NCBI GenBank assembly: GCA_001557505.1
Contig: LSAX01000011.1
Location: 1,674,001-1,738,000, forward strand
Source of the DNA: Reticulascus tulasneorum
Lineage: Eukaryota; Ascomycota; Sordariomycetes; Glomerellales; Reticulascaceae
Length of the DNA stretch: 64,000 nucleotides
Direction of reading: 5' to 3'
Numbering within the stretch: position 1 is the first letter of the stretch; the number at the start of each line of letters is the position of its first letter. This document shows, piece by piece, positions 35,904-48,051 of the stretch. The position numbers and the translations under genes were made by a program. Under the pieces are notes generated by a model. That model was not told the origin of the DNA, searched no databases, and worked only from the letters and a program-made list of their open reading frames with translations.

Positions 35904-36489
35904 GTTTAGAGTGTACGGGATATGCAGTTTGGAGTTACGAGTGGGTTGTACCAAAAACTAATGCGGATAGAGATTTGGAGTTTGGAAAGCGATCGTTTCT
36001 TGAGCTTACCTTATATTACATAGCTACATAGCTAACATAGCCAACATAACCATAATTCACTTTTACGAGAACTAAGAGTCGCTCTTGTCCATGCACTACG
36101 AAGCCACCTGCAGATGGAGATAGATAGTATTCTACAAAAACAAACCAGATGACTCAGTGGTGTGATCGAATATACACCAGCCTAGAAATCCTAGGGTTCA
36201 TAGCTCAAGCTAGAATATTAGCCTTCTTGGCTCAAGCTTCGTAGTCTTCCAGCATGGTTTCATAAGTGCCACATTCGTGCAGCACATACTCTCGAGATCT
36301 CCCCGATGTTAACGTAATCCCAAGCGCACTGCTCAGGACAGGAGAGCGTTCCTTGTGTCAGCTATACGGAGACACTATCTCTCAGAGCACTGAACACGAG
36401 AATTCGGAACAAGCAGTTACGTAGTATTACATATATTGAAGTGGTGACTTGCTACTCCATCTAATGTACAGACTGTACAGTACCCATCC
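35904..36489. other. Convergent intergenic region
   Basis: About 590 bp of 3' flanks of the DUF676 and PHB1 genes. It is AT-richer than the surroundings, with short imperfect repeats of ACATAGCTA around 36018-36050. No gene. Confidence 0.5.
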
Positions 36490-37371
36490 TCACGTCCGTC
36501 CCACATTCAAAAGCATCTGGCTCCCCGACTTTCCGCCCGGAATATACGACACATTCGGATTGCTCGCCAACGTCGCCGCAATCTCTCTGCTCGCCTCGAT
36601 CTTTCGGATCTGCACCAGGCCGTCGCCGAACTTGGCAATCGCCCTGCTGATGGTCTCGGCGCTGTCGGCCTCACCTTCGGCGCGGATGACGTTGGCCTGT
36701 CGCTCCTGTTCGGCCTTCTCAACTATGAAGCGAGCTCGCTCGGCGTCCTGCTGGGCGATCTGCTTCTGCTCGACGGCCTTGGTGAACTCCTTACCGAAGG
36801 TCATGTGCGTGATGGAAACATCCTCCAGTGCGATGTTGAACTCGGAGGCGCGGCGGGTGAGGTCGGTCTGGATGCGTTGGGATACAGCTTCACGTTGGGT
36901 GATGAGCTCGGCGGCGTCGAACTGGGCGACGATGGATTTGAGAACTTCGTTGCCGATTGAAGGGAGAACTCTCTCGTCGTAATCTGTGCCAAGATTCTAC
37001 AGCGGGGATTAGCAATTGCACAAGGAGCAGTGTAGCAGGGAGGGACGAACCTGGTATATCTTTGGAAGAGCCTTCACATCCGGCCTGTGCAGCACTCGCA
37101 AGGTCAAGCTAACCATCTGCAAGTCCTTGCTGCCCGTCGTCGTGGCAATATTCCTCGGCTTCGTCCGCACGTCGAATATGATGCTCCTCTGCAGCCAAGG
37201 GATGAGGAAGTGCGTGCCCTCATTGATGACCGTCTCCTTCACTCCCGACACTCTGTCGAAAATGACAGCTCTGGATCCGCCTTTGACGTCGTATATCGAC
37301 TGTCCCAGAATTGCGACACCAACAGCGGCGGGGACGGCCGCCCGATATGCGAAGTTTAGAGCCTGCGCCAT
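36490..37371 (-). CDS. phb1: Prohibitin 1
   Basis: Two exons (37051-37371, 36490-36996) give 275 aa, the standard length. The N-terminal hydrophobic anchor lies at about 10-27. The PHB/SPFH domain has the family blocks [34 protein letters not shown] and [13 protein letters not shown]-terminal coiled coil ([15 protein letters not shown]) leads to the conserved end region [13 protein letters not shown]. Role: with Phb2 it forms ring complexes in the mitochondrial inner membrane that stabilise newly made respiratory subunits, regulate m-AAA protease and affect replicative ageing. It is divergent from QCR8, another inner-membrane protein, with 290 bp between start codons. Confidence 0.97.
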
Positions 37372-37661
37372 ATTGGATGCTTGCGAAGGCTGGATGTGGA
37401 TTGCGAGCTATCCGAAAACGACAAAGATGGGTGGTGCTGGTTTGTGTTTGAAGCTGCTGTCAAAAGCTTGAGTGTAGGTAGGCACGGTAAAATCCGTCAT
37501 GGAAGGAATTTTGGGCCGGGGAAGAGGTCCAGGCGCGCTAAGCTCTTTTAGGGGTGGTGTCAATCAAGAACGTCAAGATTTCGACTTCACCCGAATTTCT
37601 ACCTCAGTCATATCGAACAGCACCTCAATTGAATCGGCACGTCAGCCAGCAACTCATCACG
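37372..37661. promoter_or_regulatory. Shared divergent promoter of PHB1 and QCR8
   Basis: Only 290 bp separate the start codons of two divergently transcribed genes for mitochondrial inner-membrane proteins. Both promoters and both 5' UTRs must fit here, so joint regulation is plausible. I did not recognise specific factor sites. The division of labour within the segment is inference. Confidence 0.55.
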
Positions 37662-38366
37662 ATGAAGCCGACTCAAGCCCTTGGCGCGTCTTCCGCCCCC
37701 GTAAAGCTCGGAACACACAACCAGTATGTACCCCCCGTTGCCGGCGTCGGGTTAGGATGGATTGCGGCTTTTCTATCAACTGCTCGATCGACCAGCTCCG
37801 ACCAGCCCATCACTATCTAATTGTTGGGTCAATGACACTTGAGCCACCTGCTAACGGCTGAAATAGCTATCTCGGATACTGGGGCCACTTGAGTGAGTAC
37901 CAATTCTCTTAATGCGAGTGAATGGAGGTGGTGCAGCGGATCTTTCGGCGGATGGAGCATCTATGTTATATACCGGAGGAATGATGAACAAATCATTCGA
38001 GGCGTTTACTGGGCCTCTGATTGATAACGGAGAAGAAGGAATGAGCTCGTCAGCAGACATACTGACGAATTGCCAGGCAACCAAAAGCAAAAGGGAATCA
38101 TCACCTTTGGCCTCTCCCCCAACCGACAGAACCCCTTCGCCGGAGCTGCACATGATGCCGTCTTCAACGTCTGGCGCCGCTTCAGCGCGCAAGTCCTCTA
38201 CTTTGCGCCACCTCTGATCGCAGGCTGGTACATCATGGACTGGGCTACCCACAAGTACGCATCCCTGCTCCTCGGAATCATCCCGCCAACTGGCTAACGC
38301 GTCTCTAGAAACCACTATCTGAACACCAAGGCTGGACGGGCAGAGTTTGGCGATGAGGAAGAGTAA
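37662..38366 (+). CDS. qcr8: Cytochrome b-c1 complex subunit 8 (Qcr8)
   Basis: Four exons (37662-37723, 37867-37892, 38077-38254, 38309-38366) give 107 aa. Family blocks are YLGYWGHL, KQKGIITFGLSPNRQNPFAG, HDAVFNVWRRF and, around one transmembrane helix, FAPPLIAGWYIMDWA, then KNHYLNTKAGRAE at the C-terminus. Role: small subunit of respiratory complex III that contacts cytochrome b near the ubiquinone site on the matrix side of the inner membrane. Exon 2 is only 26 nt and carries the YLGYWGHL motif, which supports it. The gene would be invisible to a single-ORF scan. Confidence 0.93.
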
Positions 38367-39059
38367 ACTTTCAGGGCTGGGAACGGAGAACCAGACACCT
38401 TGACTGAAGGTTCATTGTGCCAATCACTTGTATATCACCTTCGTAGACTGGGGACGGAATAGATTCAAATCCATACTCGGAGACTTGTACCATCACATGC
38501 TTCGAAGAGCCGTCTTTCACATGTTGCTGACAGCATTTGGCTGCCTGCTCTAATTTCACTGGCTCCCATCAATGTGCTAAAGCCAGTTGGCACTCCCACC
38601 ATCGTAGTGCTCTCCTTAGCAAGTCTTAAGGAACTGAGCATAGACCCCGCCTCCGACTTTGGCTTTCATAGCTTGCTGTGTAGAATACGTTTCTCTGAAT
38701 CTCCGTGCTACAAATCCGGGCCAGTAACCTCCTCAGGTCAATTGTAACTTTTTAGTTCCCAATCCCAGTCTCTTAATCACATTTCCGAGGCAAAACGCTT
38801 GGACCAACCTAGCAACTTGTGCAGTTCAAGCACACCGGATTTCGGAGCGGATTAACCAAACAGCGATAATTTTGGGTCGAGGTCCCCGCCAGCAAAAAAT
38901 AGCAAAAAAAAAATTAAGAGCGAAGCCTCAGACTGGGACAGCTTCGACTTCCACTCTACGCCATTCCCACCCACGCCTCCGCGGTCCCTCAAGCCCGCGC
39001 CCTGCCCTCACGACCAAAAGCCCGTAAACAATTCACGGGGTTCGCGCTCCTACGCAGAC
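38367..39059. other. Intergenic region between QCR8 and NHP2
   Basis: About 690 bp, the 3' flank of QCR8 and the promoter of NHP2. An A-rich tract lies at about 38894-38913. No gene is seen. Confidence 0.5.
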
Positions 39060-39883
39060 ATGGCGCCCGAACGCGAGTCGAAGAAGGACAAGTCCTCTTC
39101 CAAGGACAAGAAGCGCAGCGAGGCGGACGGCGTGCACAAGTCCAAGAAGGACAAGAAGGAGAAGCGAGACAAGAAGGACAAGCTCGAGCAGAAGCTCAGC
39201 GCGGTGCTCGACGAGCACCTGCAGGCCGATGTGGCTGCCGGTGCGAGCGACGAGGTGTCGGCGGCCGTGAAGCAGGGCCTGCCTGTTGTGGGGGCTTTGG
39301 TGCCTTTTGCGGTGCCATTGGCTGATGAGAAGGGGATGAAGAAGGTCATGAAGACAATCCGGAAGGGTATGTTTCCTATTTCAATTCCGATTTGGTGCCT
39401 CAATTGGGCTGCACGTCCTACCCCGAAGCCATCTTCAACCCACCAGACTGTCATAACGGCATGCTAACCCCCCGCCCAGCGGCCAAGAACAACACCCTCA
39501 AGCGTGGCGTAAAAGAAGTGGTCAAAACCCTTCGCAAATCCCCCGCCGCGGCGCCCGGCAACACCTCCTTCCCCGGCGTCGTGGTAATCGCCGGCGACAT
39601 CTCCCCCATGGACGTCATCTCCCACCTCCCCGTGCTGTGCGAGGACCACAACGTGCCGTACATCTTCGTCACGTCGCGCGCCGAGCTCGGCGCCGCGGCC
39701 AAGACCAAGCGGCCCACGAGCGTCGTCCTGGTCACGGAGAAGCGGCTGGGCAACGAAAAGAAGGACAAGAAGGAGGGCAAGATGGAGGTGGTGGAGGAGG
39801 ACGACGGCGAGGACTACGGGGACGTCTACTCTGCGCTGGTGAAGCTTGTGCAGAAGGAGACGGTGAAGCAGTCCTTCTGGTGA
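39060..39883 (+). CDS. nhp2: H/ACA snoRNP core protein Nhp2
   Basis: Two exons (39060-39366, 39480-39883) give 236 aa. The first 45 residues are a Lys/Ser/Asp-rich tail (KKDKSSSKDKKR and similar), longer than in yeast Nhp2. An L7Ae/L30e-type RNA-binding domain covers about 85-230: LPVVGALVPFAVPLA, NTLKRGVKEVVKTLRK, then VVVIAGDISPMDVISHLP and the core LCEDHNVPYIFVTSRAELG. The end region VQKETVKQSFW is typical. Role: a core subunit with Cbf5, Nop10 and Gar1 in pseudouridine-guide snoRNPs, for rRNA modification and processing in the nucleolus. The lysine-rich tail is probably a nucleolar signal. An acidic insert sits near 205-216. Confidence 0.92.
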
Positions 39884-40417
39884 AATTAAAGTTTCCCGTC
39901 ATGTGGAGAGTTGTCGAGTCTTGGTCATGAACACAACATTTGGCTTGGGTGTTGTACTATACCTTCTTGCCGTCGGTACGGATATAAAGGTTCGGTGGTA
40001 TGGCGTTGAGGGTTTGCATGATTCCATATTGAATCTAAAAGGGACTTAAAAAACGAGCCTCTTGCGAATGTTCCCATCTATATTGGCGAGACTTCCGTCC
40101 AAAGTATCACAGGTTGAGTGAGTATCATTGTTTCACAAACTTCAGTTTCAAGGTAAGCGTCACACATTCAGATCACATTGGGCGCGGTACAATAATTTTG
40201 TGATGACTTGGGAAGGGTCGTCAATTAAGAGAAAAATCTGGGGATGAGTAGACTTTATCGTAGGTACATGGCAAAGAAACCCTGTTCGCGTCCCGTTCTG
40301 GCGTCTCAATTCTCTAACTCCATGACCACACTATTTTCCCTCTCCCAAAAAAACTAATAGCACACGGGTCCGCTTTCTCAGGACCATGCAGGGTTGAGAT
40401 GGTTTGTTACAAACCCT
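39884..40417. other. Convergent intergenic region
   Basis: About 530 bp of 3' flanks of NHP2 and the DUF1761 gene. No gene or repeat of note. Confidence 0.5.
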
Positions 40418-41199
40418 CTACTCGAAAGGGTTGGTCCGGGTTCCCCACCAGGTGAGAAACACGGATAGACCGACAGTCTCGAAGACCTTGGCCAGTGCGC
40501 TGACGCCGATAGTATCGAGGGGTCGCTTCTCGGAGAAGGCCTGGGTGATGAACTACAACATCGTTAGTGGACTTGAGTTCTTTTCTGAAGCACGAGGCGG
40601 TGTGGGGGAGACATACACCTGGAGCAGCAGTGGCGGCGAAGATCAGACCACCGAGGTAGGCGGCACCCTTGTAGGAAAGCGTTCCGGTGGCGTTGATGAG
40701 AGCTCCGACTCCGTAAGCTTGCAGGGCCGAGCCGACGAGGGAAGTGCCCCAGGCGACGGCGGCAGAGCTGGCCTCCTTGGATCGGACAAACTCCTCCTTG
40801 GAGTTTGCAAGCTTAGCTCGCTGGTAGGTTTGGCCGAAGAGCGGGGTGAGGACTGCAATGGTGAGCTACTGTGAAATCAACGTCAAGGGAGCAATTTTTG
40901 TAAGACTTACCAGCAAGCTCAGCGGTCTGGTTGAAAATGGTGCCGAGGGCAATAGCCGAAGGCTTTACTGGGGGAAGGTCTAGAAAAGAACAAATCAGTC
41001 ATCTGTTGACAGCTAGCCATCGCCATGAAGCATTCTCAGCTCCATCACCATCTTGCACACAATGCCCATGAGCTCGAGGGAGAGTAGATGGGGCCAATGA
41101 TGACCGCATGACCTACGTCTCCCTCGGCTCCAACACCCGAGCAGTGCAAGATGTGAGCAAATCGACGGGAGGCAGCAAATACTTACAGTGCAGAGACAT
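40418..41199 (-). CDS. Small DUF1761-like membrane protein
   Basis: Four exons (41187-41199, 40911-40979, 40617-40852, 40418-40552) give 150 aa. The protein starts MSLHYLPPVKPSAIALGTIF and continues with TPLFGQTYQRAKL, AVAWGTSLVGSALQAYGVGAL and a Gly/Ala-rich hydrophobic segment, then ends SVFLTWWGTRTNPFE. Three to four hydrophobic segments suggest an integral membrane protein. The layout (short hydrophobic start, then PLFGxTYQR) resembles the DUF1761 family, whose function is unknown. The first exon has only 13 nt and is followed by a 207-bp intron, so the start is less certain than the rest. Each junction keeps the frame. Confidence 0.78.
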
Positions 41200-42616
41200 G
41201 TTGATTTTGGAGGGTTCTTTTCTCGAAAAAGGATCAAAGAGTCTAGGTGTGGATGGGGACGTGAGAGGTTCAATTGAAGTTTTCTTTCGTTTTCAAAGAT
41301 GAGTGATGTAAACAACAGGAGGAACGCAAAGCAGGCGGGACACACTGGGCTTTTATGGGAGAGGCAAGACAAGACCCCCAGCCCAGGTCTCTCTGCCGAA
41401 AGCGAAAATACCTGTGACCTAATGCGCTCACAAGCCCACGGGCTATGTACCAGCAAAACCAAACCAAACACACACGCCATCCATTCCTTGCTGGGGGGGG
41501 GTTTGTGCATCACGATTTCAGCCAAGAGGGGGGGGGGAAGGAAGGGGGGCGGGCCAAGCTCCAAGCTACTACGTACAAAATCTACCTGCTACCTTGCCCA
41601 TACACGCCTCGTAGCTACTGGTACACTACGTAGCACGGAAAAGCCTAGCATCTCGAACGAGAAGCGCTGTCGTCACCTGTGCGATGATGTCACCACCTCT
41701 TCGACGCCCCGCTTGCTCCAAAACGCCTCCCCCCTGCTCACCACCCCCCGGCCAGCAGCCCGGAATGACCCCCCCTGGTCGCTTTACCCGCCTCTAACCT
41801 TGGGGAAGAGAGAGGGCAGGGAAAAAAGATGTCGAGGTGTCAGCTGCGGCGGGTCATTGACACCTCGGAGCTGCTGCTCCAGCCAGCATGGCAGCGAGCA
41901 CGCCCCCCCCCCAAAGGTCAGAGAGATTCACAATGGACACCGTTTACACTATCTATGGCTACTCTCTTGCAAGCAATGGGAAATGAGATTTCCGGCGATA
42001 CCTCGCTAAACCGTTTCGAGGGTATTACCTATCTCTCTTCTTAGCACCTAAGGGAAACCAGAGACCAGAGCCCTTGAGCGATTTTACCATGGCTTTAATT
42101 TTACGACTGCGTACGCTAAGCCGGCGCATAATGTCATGGCTCAACAACTGGAACCAAGTTTAACGCCAGAGCCCACTGATGTACACATGCCTCCACTGAT
42201 CTTACCTCGGGATCCACACCTAGCTAGAAGGTTCAGGAACAGCACCTCCAGAACCCCCCGATCTGGCGGAGCCCCCCCGGCTTCCAATTCTGCAAGCAAG
42301 GCAACACGCAAAGGATCACGTCCAACATCATTGTCTGAGACAACAATAGAAAGCTTCGTCGCTGACCTACAGGAACAGTCTGGCATATATTCCTAGCAGG
42401 GATGCATTTGCTGTGCAGAGCCGTACTGGCATAATTCTTACACCACAAACTCTTTTTTAAAAAAGAACTCCCTCCTCCTCATCCTCCCGTCCCTTATAAT
42501 CCTATCATTACACGCATATGCACCCAAGACGTCGTTGAAGCCGCCCATGCTGTCTACGAAAGGTATTAGATGCCAGTATTCGGGTATTTCCGCCCGCCCG
42601 CCCCTTTCTAGGCTTG
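41200..42616. other. Intergenic region with G-rich tracts
   Basis: About 1.4 kb between the DUF1761 gene (its promoter side) and the 3' end of NEM1. It holds G runs at about 41491-41499 and 41530-41555 that could form G-quadruplexes, and C-rich runs around 41730-41780 and 41905-41912. A plus-strand open frame at 41299-42009 is low-complexity and not protein-like. No gene is supported. Confidence 0.5.
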
Positions 42617-44290
42617 TTATGCCATATGCTGACCGTCCTCGCCTCCCCGTAATGCAAGCAATGCTCTCACGTCCGACACGTACTGCAGCCCCTCTAGAAG
42701 CGGCACCAGATGGAGCAGGTCGTTGTCGGTTGGGTCGCTGATCCAGCCTTGTATCGGAATCGCATTGTCTAAGGGAGAAGCGAGAGTCAGCGAGGTGCTC
42801 CTGAAGATTTGTTGGGATGAAATCGGTGCTCATAAGAGCCAAAATGCATACCTTGATGGAACATGTAGCTCAACGGACTGTTGTCCAAGATCATGACCTT
42901 GCTTAGATCCGGCTCCACCGAGCTAAGGTCCTTGATGAAGGCGCCTTGTCGAAATGTGCAGTGCTGGCGGTAATATCTTGCTGAAAAGAACTTCCTATCC
43001 TGTTCCAGCCAGTCGATGACAGGGTCTGCGTACTCCTGTACCGAAGCTGTGAATATAACCAGGTTAAACCACTTGCACACCTTTATACATCGATTAGCAC
43101 TCCCCTGTACAGAGCTAGACGGTGATGCCTCTTACCCTGCGCAAGAAGTCGTCGCAATGTGGCCGTTTGTTAACCCAGTACAAAATTGGATGATGTGGGC
43201 CGATCGACGTTTGTCCACCCGCTCCTACATATGTTTGATGTAGTCGCACTTCCACCATATGTCCGGTGCTCATCCGCCCGCCCTTGGACATGCTGTGTAT
43301 CAGAGTCTCGTCCAGATCCAAGATAAGGGTCTTCTGGTGTTTCCGGTCCGGTGGTTCGATGTTCAGATACGAAGGCTGGCGACGGGGTATCAATGGGCGA
43401 GGAGGAACGGGTGTCTTGGGATATCGGGTCAAGGCGCCGGCGGGTGAGGTTGGGGACTTTAGTTGCGCAGATATGTCGGATGCAGCCATGGAACCATTCT
43501 TGGATCGCGCAGATGCTGCAGATTGTGATTTCCTGTGCTTCCGGGATCGCAATGCGTCGTCACTGTGCAGTTTGATGCGAATGGACCTCCTCGCTGGGGC
43601 AATCTCCTCCGAGTCTTGCAGGGACTTGGAGCGCAAGTGTCGATTTGAAGGGTTGGTGTCATCACGGTTGCGGTCGGCTTCCGACTCGGATTCGGAAGAC
43701 AGACCGGAGGAGGAAGAGCCCGAAGATACAGGTCGCATGGCTGCGACGCCGCCGTAGCCAGTGCTCCCCTGGGACGTATGTCGGCCCGTCTTCTCGCCTA
43801 AAGATTCGTGATATTCCGCAGAGAGCTTTCGAGCATTTCCGTCATGCACACCAAAGAGCCTTCTCAGCTGGACAAAGGGCGAAAAGTTGCCTTGGTGGTC
43901 GTAAAGACAGGCAATTAGGTAGACACCGGGCGCAGCCAGCGTAGACAGAACCAAGCGTATGGAATTGATGAAACTGGCAGCTATGCGACGGGGCAATGTG
44001 TGCCACGTAGTCGACCTTACGCCAACCTCTTTGGAGTCTCCTAGCAGAGGCGTAGCTTCGCCGGCGGCCTTCTTGCCGTAACCAGTATCATGTGTATGCT
44101 CCGTAGACGCCGCTGTGGAAAAGTCGTCCTCGTCGTGGGCGTTTCCGCGCTTCTCCGCCGCCTCGCTGTCGCGTTTGTCTTCTTCGGACTGGACCGCCGC
44201 CAAACCCAGCGAGCCTAAGGAATTCGTCCGCGATGGAGCCGGACTCGATGACGGGGAGACTCGCGCAGTGATGATGTTGAGGGAGTTCAT
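42617..44290 (-). CDS. nem1: Nem1 protein phosphatase (NLI-interacting-factor/FCP1-like)
   Basis: Three exons (43136-44290, 42852-43080, 42617-42768) give 511 aa from the ATG at 44290 (MNSLNIITARV, which looks like a natural fungal start); an ATG ten codons upstream, at 44320, is possible. A hydrophobic region at about 100-130 (ending APGVYLIACLYD) is the membrane segment. A long Ser/Arg-rich part follows. The C-terminal HAD phosphatase domain begins with LILDLDETLIHS, whose Asp325-x-Asp327-x-Thr329 is the catalytic motif; further blocks are RPHCDDFLRR, FTASVQEYADPV, YRQHCTF and VMILDNSPLSY. Role: with Spo7 it forms the ER/nuclear-envelope phosphatase that activates the phosphatidate phosphatase Pah1, controlling lipid storage and nuclear membrane growth. 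Confidence 0.93.
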
Positions 44291-46563
44291 CTTTGAGAGG
44301 ATATGCAATCCATGAGGCATTGAAGATGGCAAAGGCGACGGGGGAGGGGGCAACCGGAACTCAGATGGGCAGATGATGTGTTCGATGCTCGGCGATAGTG
44401 GAAGCGACCGCAACGAGTCGTCGGTTCGTGTGTTCGTCGTGCGATCGTTGGTAGTCCGAGTCAGATGGATTGGAGGTGGTCGACCAGCAAACCGCAAAAC
44501 GAGTGTGTGGAGGATTTGTTGGGCTTATGGGAGGTTAGGAGGTGGAGGGGATCGATCGACCGATCAATCAATCGAATGCCGTCAACGGCGGGCGCTCCAA
44601 AGCCTCGGTTCCGGGCACTATGTATTTTCCCCCCAGACTACAAGAGAAGGGAACGATCAGTTCGCCATGGACTGGGCAGTAGTACGAGCTAGAAATCAGA
44701 GTTTCTTGTGGTATTGGAGGCTGGCGAAAAGGTTCAGTGTTTGCGGAGCGTGGAGTGGTGGAGAGGCGCTGGGCAGTTCAGTTCAGTGTAGGTAGGTAGT
44801 CAGCAGGACTATATTAACTAAGGTACCTAACCCGATGGAGGCTGGAATGGGGGGTTTTGATTACTACCTAGTCTACTTGCCGTGCGGACTGGGGTCACGG
44901 TGATATTTAATTTATTGAGACAGGCGCTCCTCCCCCGGCTCACAGGCCGACAATACATACGTCGTGGCTCTCCTCAACAGCTTTTCTATTGAGTGTACAG
45001 CTGCCATTGCTACTCTAACCTCCGTCAGTCCCAACCTAACCATGCTAACCTTTGGGATACTGCGGTACCTAACTAGAAACCGGCGCCGCTCGGCCCCGCG
45101 GACGATGCCAAAAACGCTACGTAATGCTCAGCCCACTCAGATCCATGGCTTATGTGCTTATGGCCTTACACGGAGCCCCCATCCTTCGTTTACTACCTAC
45201 CTTGCCTCAAAAGGGACTTTAGGAGAGCCATCTTCGTTTGATTTTGCTGTGATACCAGAAGGAGGATTCCAACCGACGAGCGGGCGCAACTGAACGATTT
45301 CCACATCTTCTTAACCTAGCATTACATACTCGCACATCCCAGTCTACTCATCAGGAAGCTGACCTTGAGGATGAATTAATCACTAGCATCCATCAATTCC
45401 TGTTTATGTACAACGTGGATGGAATGGAGGAGAGGAACAAAAGTTGTCTCTTCCGCCGTACGTACAAATGCGGGATAGTCCAGTTCAACCACTCATTCAA
45501 CTACCACGTGCCGCAGATCCCGTGGTTACGTTGACTACCTATTATTGTACCATTGTGGACGAATGTTGCTTTCTCTCGTCCTGTCATGCATTTTCTACTC
45601 TGGAAGACCAAAGCTCTGGGGCTTCTCATCGCACCTGTATCAAAGGTACCTCACAACCGTCCCAATGGTGTCGAGGGCCTAAGATCCAACCAAGAGTATA
45701 GTTGCTTGTTAATTATACGGTTGATAGAGTGAGAATCGCCCGCCCAGGCTCGCAATGAGGGTCTTCGTAGACCAAGAATTGGACACAAGTTGTTCGAGTG
45801 ATACAAGAAACTGGCAACAATATGCGCAAGGGAGACTTTGGTGGATCAAGGCAAGACTTACCAGACAAGTCAGTCAATACGCGTTTTACAAAGATATAAT
45901 CAAAGACATACGTAGTTCCAGCTTCTTGCAGAATATTTACTTGATAAGAAGAGTTCAGCTTGAAATGCGGGGCTGAATCGTGGCCTTCTAATCTATGCCT
46001 ATCTTTCTTTCGGTTTGTCTGTGTTATGAGCATTTCGAAGCAGAGTTTCAGGGCAACGTGGCTAGCTTCAAATACTACGTAGTAGTACCGAAAGAAACGT
46101 TAGAATTTGCACGAATATCTTACTATTTTACTGTATATTCCTCTGCAAAAACCTCTCCAGTATCTCTGTGATTAGATCGACTTGAGTGCCTGCGATGCTA
46201 CTGTAGACTACCTTGTTAGCGGGCAGATTAGACGCACTATCTCCACCGAATTTTAGCCTGGAATGCCCCTCAGAAGCCAATCTTTCCATGTAAGCACACC
46301 GAAGAAGCTTGAGTCACAAAAAACTTCTACTACGGGGAGTTTGAATCAAAATCGCCATTCCTTGTCGGTCGCCCAATATCTCTCTGGAATTCGCATAATT
46401 GCGCCTACAACTTCTCTTTGGGCATCCTCGTCCCTCTGTAGTCCCTCCTCTGTGCCTTTACTCCTGGACGGTGCAGTATCACCTTCGGCGCATCACTGAG
46501 CGAGCATCGTGGTAATCTTCACAAGCAGAGTCTTGGAACATTACAACTTGAGAACGCTGCAAC
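44291..46563. other. Divergent intergenic region between NEM1 and GCD7
   Basis: About 2.3 kb. The stretch next to 44290 keeps an open frame upstream to about 44497 but without a further ATG, and is probably 5' UTR of NEM1. AGGTAGGTAG and AGGTACCTAAC motifs cluster at 44790-44830, and a further GGTACCTAAC lies near 45064. Short ORFs at 44964-45976 show no recognisable domain. Confidence 0.5.
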
Positions 46564-48051
46564 ATGTCCGCCTCTAAGCCAGGCCACGCGCCTGATTTAG
46601 AGAAGTATTTAAAGACACTTAAGGGTCAGCCATTGGAGGCTTCGATTGAGAGTCTGATCTCGTAGGTTTTTTCCTGCACAGAAAGGGAAGGCTCCCAAGC
46701 TAAATTTATCTGCCTCCTCAGACTACTCAAACGAAGACAAATTCAAGGCTCAGAACCCTGTGCGATAGCGACCGCACATATACTCCTACAAGTCGTTGCG
46801 AAATCCAAATGGACAGACGTCGATCAGCTGTTAGAGAAGGTCCAGGGAATTGGCCGCAGAATCGTGGCAGCACAACCGAAGGAACTGGTGATTGGCAACA
46901 TTGTTCGCAGAGTACTAGGTCTGATTCGGGATGAAGCGGCCGAGGACAGAAACGAGGGCTCCAGCAGCGAGACAGCATCGGATGCGCAAATGACGCCGAC
47001 CACTGTTGTTCCTGATCCCTCCAGCTTGGTCCATCAATGGCCGCCTTCGACGTATACGAAACAAGACGCCGGCGGAGATTACATGTCTGCTGGCACGAAG
47101 CCGCCTCGGCCGCCGGCCTTGACCTCCTTTAGCTCCTACTACGTGCCCAAGACGTTATTTTCTCTCCTAGAGGCATCGCCTCCAACCGATGCTAGTGCCA
47201 TCTTATCGGGCTCGCCATTCGGGAAGAGCTCTGGCGCATCCACTCCTCTTCATGGCCAGTCGGCGCGGATACATGCCCTGAGATCCGAGGTTATCGAAGC
47301 GATAGAGGAAATCAAGGACGAGATCAGCCAGGTGGACGACCAAATTGCTGCCTTCGCTGAAGTGCAAATCCACCCTCGAGATTATATTCTGGTTCACAAG
47401 CCATCTCACACGGTCCAAAAGTTCATCCTCCGAGCAGCAGCGAGGAGGAAGTTCACGGTCTTTATCGTCACGGAACCTACACAGACCGCCTCCAACGACG
47501 TTCCGTTTGCTTCATTCAGGAAGAGGCTGACATCAGCCGGCGTCACGGTGCTCAACGTCATGAACGGGGGACTGATGGCTTATATGCCACGCATCAACAA
47601 GGTCATTCTCAGTGCCAGAGCCGTGCTCGCGAACGGAGGCATCATCACAGACGCAGGAGCAGCAGTCATTGCTCGCGCCGCAAAAGAACAGGGAAACACA
47701 GTCATTGTCCTCAGTGGAGTGTACAAGCTGAGCCCGGAGAACCCGTTTGATGAAGAGGGCTTGATTGAATGGGGAAGCGCAGCGAGGTCGGTGAGTTTTG
47801 CGGACGGTATAATGGTCAACGGTGTCGATGTGCGGAGCGCGGTCACAGAGCATGTGCCTCCAGAGCTCATCGACACTTATATAACCAATCTGTAAGTGAC
47901 AGTCCATTGCCACTCCCACGCATGAAATAGGCTCGACTAACACATCTGCACTAGCGGCACACACTCCCGCAACCATCTCTCCAGCATCATTGCGGACCAC
48001 TACAAGCAGGAGGACGTCGAATGCCATCTCTGGACGGAAGCGGAAAAATGA
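46564..48051 (+). CDS. gcd7: Translation initiation factor eIF2B subunit beta
   Basis: Three exons (46564-46661, 46722-47891, 47955-48051) give 454 aa. The N-terminal helical part contains LLKRRQIQGS and GNIVRRVLGLIRDE, which match yeast Gcd7. A Ser/Thr/Pro-rich insert follows (about 130-210). The C-terminal Rossmann-like domain, shared by eIF2B alpha, beta and delta, has the core KFTVFIVTEP, MNGGLMAYMPRINKVILSA, NGGIITDAGA, VLSGVYKLSPENPFD and the end region PELIDTYITNLGTHSRNH. Role: regulatory subunit of the guanine nucleotide exchange factor for eIF2; with the alpha and delta subunits it senses eIF2 phosphorylation in general amino-acid control. Beta rather than alpha is chosen from KRRQ-Q-GS and the YITNLG end. 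Confidence 0.93.

Noticed and set aside
41299..42009. 236-codon plus-strand frame upstream of the DUF1761-like gene
   Set aside because: Crosses G and C homopolymers, has no recognisable motif, and overlaps the promoter side of a supported gene.
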